A stretch of DNA of 18,814 nt from Candidatus Hydrogenedens sp. (GTDB taxonomy: Bacteria; Hydrogenedentota; Hydrogenedentia; Hydrogenedentales; Hydrogenedentaceae). Positions 15,832 through 18,814 of this stretch are shown here, one piece after another. Every line of letters begins with the position of its first letter. Position 1 is the stretch's first letter. The stretch lies in contig DAOSUS010000057.1 in NCBI GenBank assembly GCA_035378955.1, positions 1 through 18,814 of the forward strand, read 5' to 3'. Position numbers and translations under genes: made by a program. The notes beneath the pieces are model-generated. The model did no database searches. It saw only the letters and a list, made by a program, of their open reading frames with translations, and was not told the DNA's origin.

Positions 15832-16941
15832 ATGCCATACCCTTATTTTGACCGTTTTAAGATAAAATTTAAGCCTTTAAGTCAAAGGAAGGACAAAGTT
15901 TATATAGAAAAAGATGCTGTTTATCCGATCGATAAACCCAAAACTCAATTGAACGACCTATCAAAAAAGATTTTATCGCAGACAATCGAAAGATTGATTA
16001 TTGCAAAAGAGAAAAATCGTTCTCGCATGCTTGTTTTTGGTGCTCATTCAATCAAAAACGGTTTATCACCAGTAATTATGTGGCTGATTGAAAATAAATG
16101 GATAACACATTTAGCCACAAATGGTGCAGGTATTATTCATGATTGGGAATTTAGTTATCAAGGACACAGTAGTGAAGATGTCAGAACAAATGTAAGTAGG
16201 GGAGAGTTCGGTATCTGGCAAGAGACCGGATTTTTTCTTAATTTATCATTAGTAGTTGGAGCCTTTGAAGGTAAAGGATATGGGGAATCTGTTGGCTCTT
16301 TTGTAGAAAACGAAGGGCTGTATATTCCTTCAAAAGAAGAATTATTAAATAAAATAAATGAAAATTTGGAAAATAATCCAGAACTTTGTTCGGCAATATG
16401 TGATTTACTTCAAAAAATCAACGAATTTTCTATTAAAAACGGCTTTTTATCGGTAAAACATCCTTATAAGAAGTTCGGTTTACAAGCATGTGCATTTCGT
16501 CAGCAAATTCCTTTTACAGCCCATCCAATGATTGGACATGACATAATTTATACACATCCTATGAATTGCTGTTCTGCAATTGGTAAAACTGCTCAAAGAG
16601 ACTTTCTTACTTTTGCTAATTCTGTATCAAATTTAGAAGATGGCGTATATATGAGTATTGGTTCTGCAGTAATGTCTCCAATGGTGTTTGAAAAATCCTT
16701 ATCTATGTCCCAAAATATCGCAATACAAAACGGCAAACCAATTTCTAATCATTTTATTGTTGTAGTGGACCTACAAGAATCAAAATGGGATTGGTCTCAG
16801 GGTGAACCACCGATGGACAGACCCGAATATTATCTCCGATTTAATAAATCCTTCGCCCGAATGGGGGGGACTTTTCATTATTTAACAATGGATAACCGTG
16901 ATTTCCTACTCTATTTAGTTCAAGAATTAATGAAAATATAG
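15832..16941 (+). CDS. Deoxyhypusine-synthase-like NAD-fold protein, substrate unknown
   Basis: 369 residues with the pattern of the deoxyhypusine-synthase-like family that occurs in bacteria: FGAHSIKNGLSP (69-80), ATNGAGIIHDWE (95-106), GHSSEDV (111-117), GEFGIWQET (124-132), GHDIIYTHP (235-243), LEDGVYMSIGSAVMSP (268-283) and a late RMGGTFHYL. These suggest a Rossmann-type NAD site. True deoxyhypusine synthase modifies eIF5A with spermidine. Bacteria lack eIF5A, and related bacterial enzymes can make homospermidine or act on unknown substrates, so no reaction is assigned. The family call is from remembered motif patterns. It follows the GDPD gene by 18 bases and is probably co-transcribed with it. 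Confidence 0.6.
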   Translation: MPYPYFDRFKIKFKPLSQRKDKVYIEKDAVYPIDKPKTQLNDLSKKILSQTIERLIIAKEKNRSRMLVFGAHSIKNGLSPVIMWLIENKWITHLATNGAGIIHDWEFSYQGHSSEDVRTNVSRGEFGIWQETGFFLNLSLVVGAFEGKGYGESVGSFVENEGLYIPSKEELLNKINENLENNPELCSAICDLLQKINEFSIKNGFLSVKHPYKKFGLQACAFRQQIPFTAHPMIGHDIIYTHPMNCCSAIGKTAQRDFLTFANSVSNLEDGVYMSIGSAVMSPMVFEKSLSMSQNIAIQNGKPISNHFIVVVDLQESKWDWSQGEPPMDRPEYYLRFNKSFARMGGTFHYLTMDNRDFLLYLVQELMKI

Positions 16942-17241
16942 GCGCAAAACATATTCTTCTACTTATTTTAAAAGGCAACCACTCTCCTTTTTGATATAAC
17001 GACAAACTTTGAATTAAATAATATAACATAGAATATTAAATACATAATATATTTGTAATAAATAAATTACATCAATAAAATAACAATTATTATTATATGT
17101 TATAATGACAAAAACTACAAACATTAACGATTGTAAGGACAAAACAAATGAAAACATCATGATTTATAAGAAACATAATATATATTATCAGACATTAAAT
17201 TAACCGTTTTTATTTCTGCATTTATTTTGATTCTATTCGAA
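16942..17241. other. AT-rich gap between converging genes
   Basis: 300 bases, very AT-rich, between gene ends facing each other. A weak hairpin, AAAAGG (16970-16975) with CCTTTT (16986-16991) followed by T, could end the plus-strand unit. TGTTATAAT (17098-17106) looks like an extended -10 element on the plus strand. GTAAGGAC (17133-17140) then precedes a tiny frame, MKTS at 17148-17162, whose stop overlaps the start of a 14-codon frame ending at 17203. I see no tRNA, riboswitch or repeat array, and no known gene. Confidence 0.5.
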
Positions 17242-17571
17242 TTACTCTCCGGATTGTATATCTTCTAATCGGTCTTTGATTTTTTTAATTATTCTTTCCA
17301 AATTTTTTATAGCCGTTTTATACTGTATTTCTATTTCATTTTCTCTTTCTTTTATTCTTGCTTTTTCTTTTTCTAATTCTAACAAACATTCATAAGCAAT
17401 TCTTAGAGCAAAAGTTTGTGTTCTTATGACCTGATAATACCTCGTTAATTCTTCCATTTTATTTTCGATTATTTTTATAATTTCATAGGTCTTCTCTTGA
17501 TTTATATATATAGGAACCTCGACCTCTGTATTTGCTATTTTTACTTTTATCAAATCGCTTGTATTATTCAT
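17242..17571 (-). CDS. zapA: ZapA-like cell division protein
   Basis: ZapA proteins bundle FtsZ filaments at the division ring in the cytoplasm. The 109-residue protein has the ZapA layout: an N-terminal strand pair (VKIANTEVEVPIYINQE), a globular helix pair up to about residue 60, the alanine-containing core helix (TFALRIAYECLLELEKEK), then a long charged coiled coil to the end. The length is typical. It starts inside the last codons of the upstream coiled-coil gene (8-base overlap). zapA next to pheT is a known bacterial arrangement (for example in Bacillus), which supports the call. Primary similarity in this family is low, so the domain match is by pattern. Confidence 0.75.
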   Translation of the reverse strand: MNNTSDLIKVKIANTEVEVPIYINQEKTYEIIKIIENKMEELTRYYQVIRTQTFALRIAYECLLELEKEKARIKERENEIEIQYKTAIKNLERIIKKIKDRLEDIQSGE

Positions 17572-17857
17572 TTAAAAACTCGATTTCTAAACTTTTAACC
17601 ATCTCTTCTATCTTATCAATTCTTTCAATAATTTCTTTACAAGAATCGAATAATATTTTGTTTTTTTCTTTATTTTTCTTCATTTCCTGGAGATTTGATT
17701 GCATTAAATTGATTTCGGATTTAGCCGACCATAATTTTTTTAAAATATCATTATATTTTTCTTCTAAATTGTCATAAGTATTTATAAATGAATCTATTAC
17801 AAGTTCTAATTTGTTACAGAATTGATTAAACTCATGAATTGTTTCTTCCAATCCCAT
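17564..17857 (-). CDS. Small coiled-coil protein between pheT and zapA
   Basis: 97 residues, almost wholly helical and charged, with heptad-like spacing from about residue 15 to the end (NLEEKYNDILKKLWSAKSEI, then a Lys/Glu-rich stretch and IIERIDKIEEMVKSLEIEF). No membrane segment, signal or catalytic motif is seen. It begins 4 bases after the pheT stop and overlaps zapA by 8 bases, so the three genes are translated together. A coiled-coil partner of ZapA (ZapB-like in character, not shown by homology) or a degenerate zapA duplicate are the possibilities. I do not recognise a family. Confidence 0.7.
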   Translation of the reverse strand: MGLEETIHEFNQFCNKLELVIDSFINTYDNLEEKYNDILKKLWSAKSEINLMQSNLQEMKKNKEKNKILFDSCKEIIERIDKIEEMVKSLEIEFLNE

Positions 17858-17861
17858 AAAA

Positions 17862-18814
17862 TTACCTAATTTGAGCGTTAAATTTCTTTTGTAGGATAGT
17901 AATTATCTCATTCATTACAGAATCTATTTCAGTATCTGTAAGGGTTTTTTCGTTAGAGCAAAAAGTGAAGCCTAAAGCAATACTTTTCTTATCTTGAGGA
18001 ACTTGTTCACCAGTATAAACATCAAACAATTCTATTTTTTGTAATATCCCCTCCCCTACTGACTTTAATGAGGAAAAAATATCTGCTACGGGAAGCGACC
18101 TATTAACAAGAATTGCTAAATCTCGCGAAGTAGAAGGGAATTCCGATATTGTTTTATATCCTTTTTTCTTAGTAATTATTTTTAATATTTTATTTAAATT
18201 AAGTTCGCTAATGTATGTATTCTCATTTATTTCTAATTCATGTGCAATTTTTGGGTTTATTTTTCCTACAATACCTAATTCCTCATTCTGGTTTGAAATT
18301 TTCATTGATTGACCGGGATGGAAAAGTGGAAAATCTAATTTCTCTATTCTATAAGATATAAATAATTTGTTAAGTATATCCTCGACAATACCTTTTAAAT
18401 CAAAGAAATCGAACTGTCTTCTGTCATTGTAACACCATAATCGAGGATTTGCAGAGCCAGATAATAAAATTCCTAATTTTTGAGGTTCATCGGGTAGTAA
18501 ATTTTGTTCCGTTGGGAAAAAAACAGGGCCTATTTCAAAAATAGAGATTGTGTCTTCTAAATGGTTTTTCTGAACAGTTGTTAAAAGGTTTGGAATAATG
18601 GATGTTCTCATTGTTGATAAGTTTTTTGATAACGGATTTTGTAAAACTACCATATTTAGGTAATTTTCAGGGAAATTTAGCTGTTGCATAATTTCAGGAT
18701 TGGAAAATGTCCAGGAATAACATTCTGTTAGCCCTTTGTGAACAAGCAATGTTCTTATATCATTTATTTTTTTAAATGCTGTGTCAAAAACAGCACCCGA
18801 TTGTCTAATTTTTG
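17862..18814 (-). CDS. pheT: Phenylalanine-tRNA ligase beta subunit, C-terminal part (5' end off window)
   Basis: The frame is open to the right edge, so the gene starts outside the window and about 317 codons are seen. It contains the catalytic-like B6/B7 region (GLTECYSWTF, NPLSKNLSTMRTSIIPNLL, FEIGPVFFP, FFDLKGIVEDIL) and ends in an FDX-ACB (anticodon-binding) domain with SEFPSTSRDLAILVNRSLP and LFDVYTGEQVPQDKKSIALG. The beta subunit pairs with PheS (alpha) to charge tRNA-Phe; pheS is not in the window. The stop lies 4 bases before the coiled-coil gene. Confidence 0.97.
   Translation of the reverse strand, partial: KIRQSGAVFDTAFKKINDIRTLLVHKGLTECYSWTFSNPEIMQQLNFPENYLNMVVLQNPLSKNLSTMRTSIIPNLLTTVQKNHLEDTISIFEIGPVFFPTEQNLLPDEPQKLGILLSGSANPRLWCYNDRRQFDFFDLKGIVEDILNKLFISYRIEKLDFPLFHPGQSMKISNQNEELGIVGKINPKIAHELEINENTYISELNLNKILKIITKKKGYKTISEFPSTSRDLAILVNRSLPVADIFSSLKSVGEGILQKIELFDVYTGEQVPQDKKSIALGFTFCSNEKTLTDTEIDSVMNEIITILQKKFNAQIR

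Noticed and set aside
16942..17241. AT-rich gap as a replication origin
   Set aside because: I see no cluster of DnaA-box-like sequences (TTATCCACA) and no ordered repeats. It lies between ordinary converging genes.
1..18814. CRISPR array, tRNA or rRNA genes
   Set aside because: I saw no regularly spaced direct DNA repeats and no cloverleaf or rRNA-like segments. The only strongly structured RNA is the cobalamin riboswitch.

Overview
The window (18,814 bases, AT-rich) comes from a bacterial chromosome. Gene style is that of a Gram-negative-type, probably uncultured lineage: a signal-transducing chemosensory operon with both CheX-type and CheD proteins, an exported protein with a bacterial Ig-like domain, ATG/GTG starts and AGGAG-type ribosome sites. 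The sequence alone does not fix the phylum. A Planctomycetes/Hydrogenedentes-like or deltaproteobacterial-grade organism is a guess.

Bases 1-10466 form one chemosensory locus read left to right. It holds the tail of a methyl-accepting chemotaxis protein (MCP), cheA, cheW, a broken cheX, cheY, cheD, cheR, a second cheD, an HDOD protein, a second cheY-like receiver, a second CheX-like phosphatase and cheB. Most genes are separated by under 30 bases or overlap, as expected of one operon. CheA phosphorylates the receivers, CheR and CheB methylate and demethylate the receptors, CheD deamidates them, and CheX-type proteins remove phosphate from CheY. The CheA is unusual: it has two Hpt domains and, between Hpt2 and the dimerisation domain, four 24-residue motifs at an exact 31-residue period. 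These resemble the cyclic-di-GMP-binding MshEN motif.

The operon is interrupted by an IS5-type insertion sequence of about 1335 bp (3648-4982). It sits inside cheX after codon 7. Removing the element and one copy of the 4-bp duplication AAAT restores a canonical CheX N-terminus.

Bases 10454-12201 are a self-contained unit: a possible promoter, a well-formed cobalamin (B12) riboswitch, a leader that can sequester the ribosome site, one gene for an exported protein (signal peptide, beta-propeller-like body, Ig-like domain, C-terminal membrane anchor), and a strong terminator. By analogy with the Bacteroides B12-binding beta-propeller BtuG, this is a candidate new B12-capture protein.

Bases 12300-16941 carry alaS, an exported glycerophosphodiester phosphodiesterase-like protein overlapping the alaS end, and a deoxyhypusine-synthase-like protein of unknown substrate. 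After an AT-rich gap, the minus strand carries pheT (5' end off the window), a small coiled-coil gene and a zapA-like cell division gene, tightly coupled.
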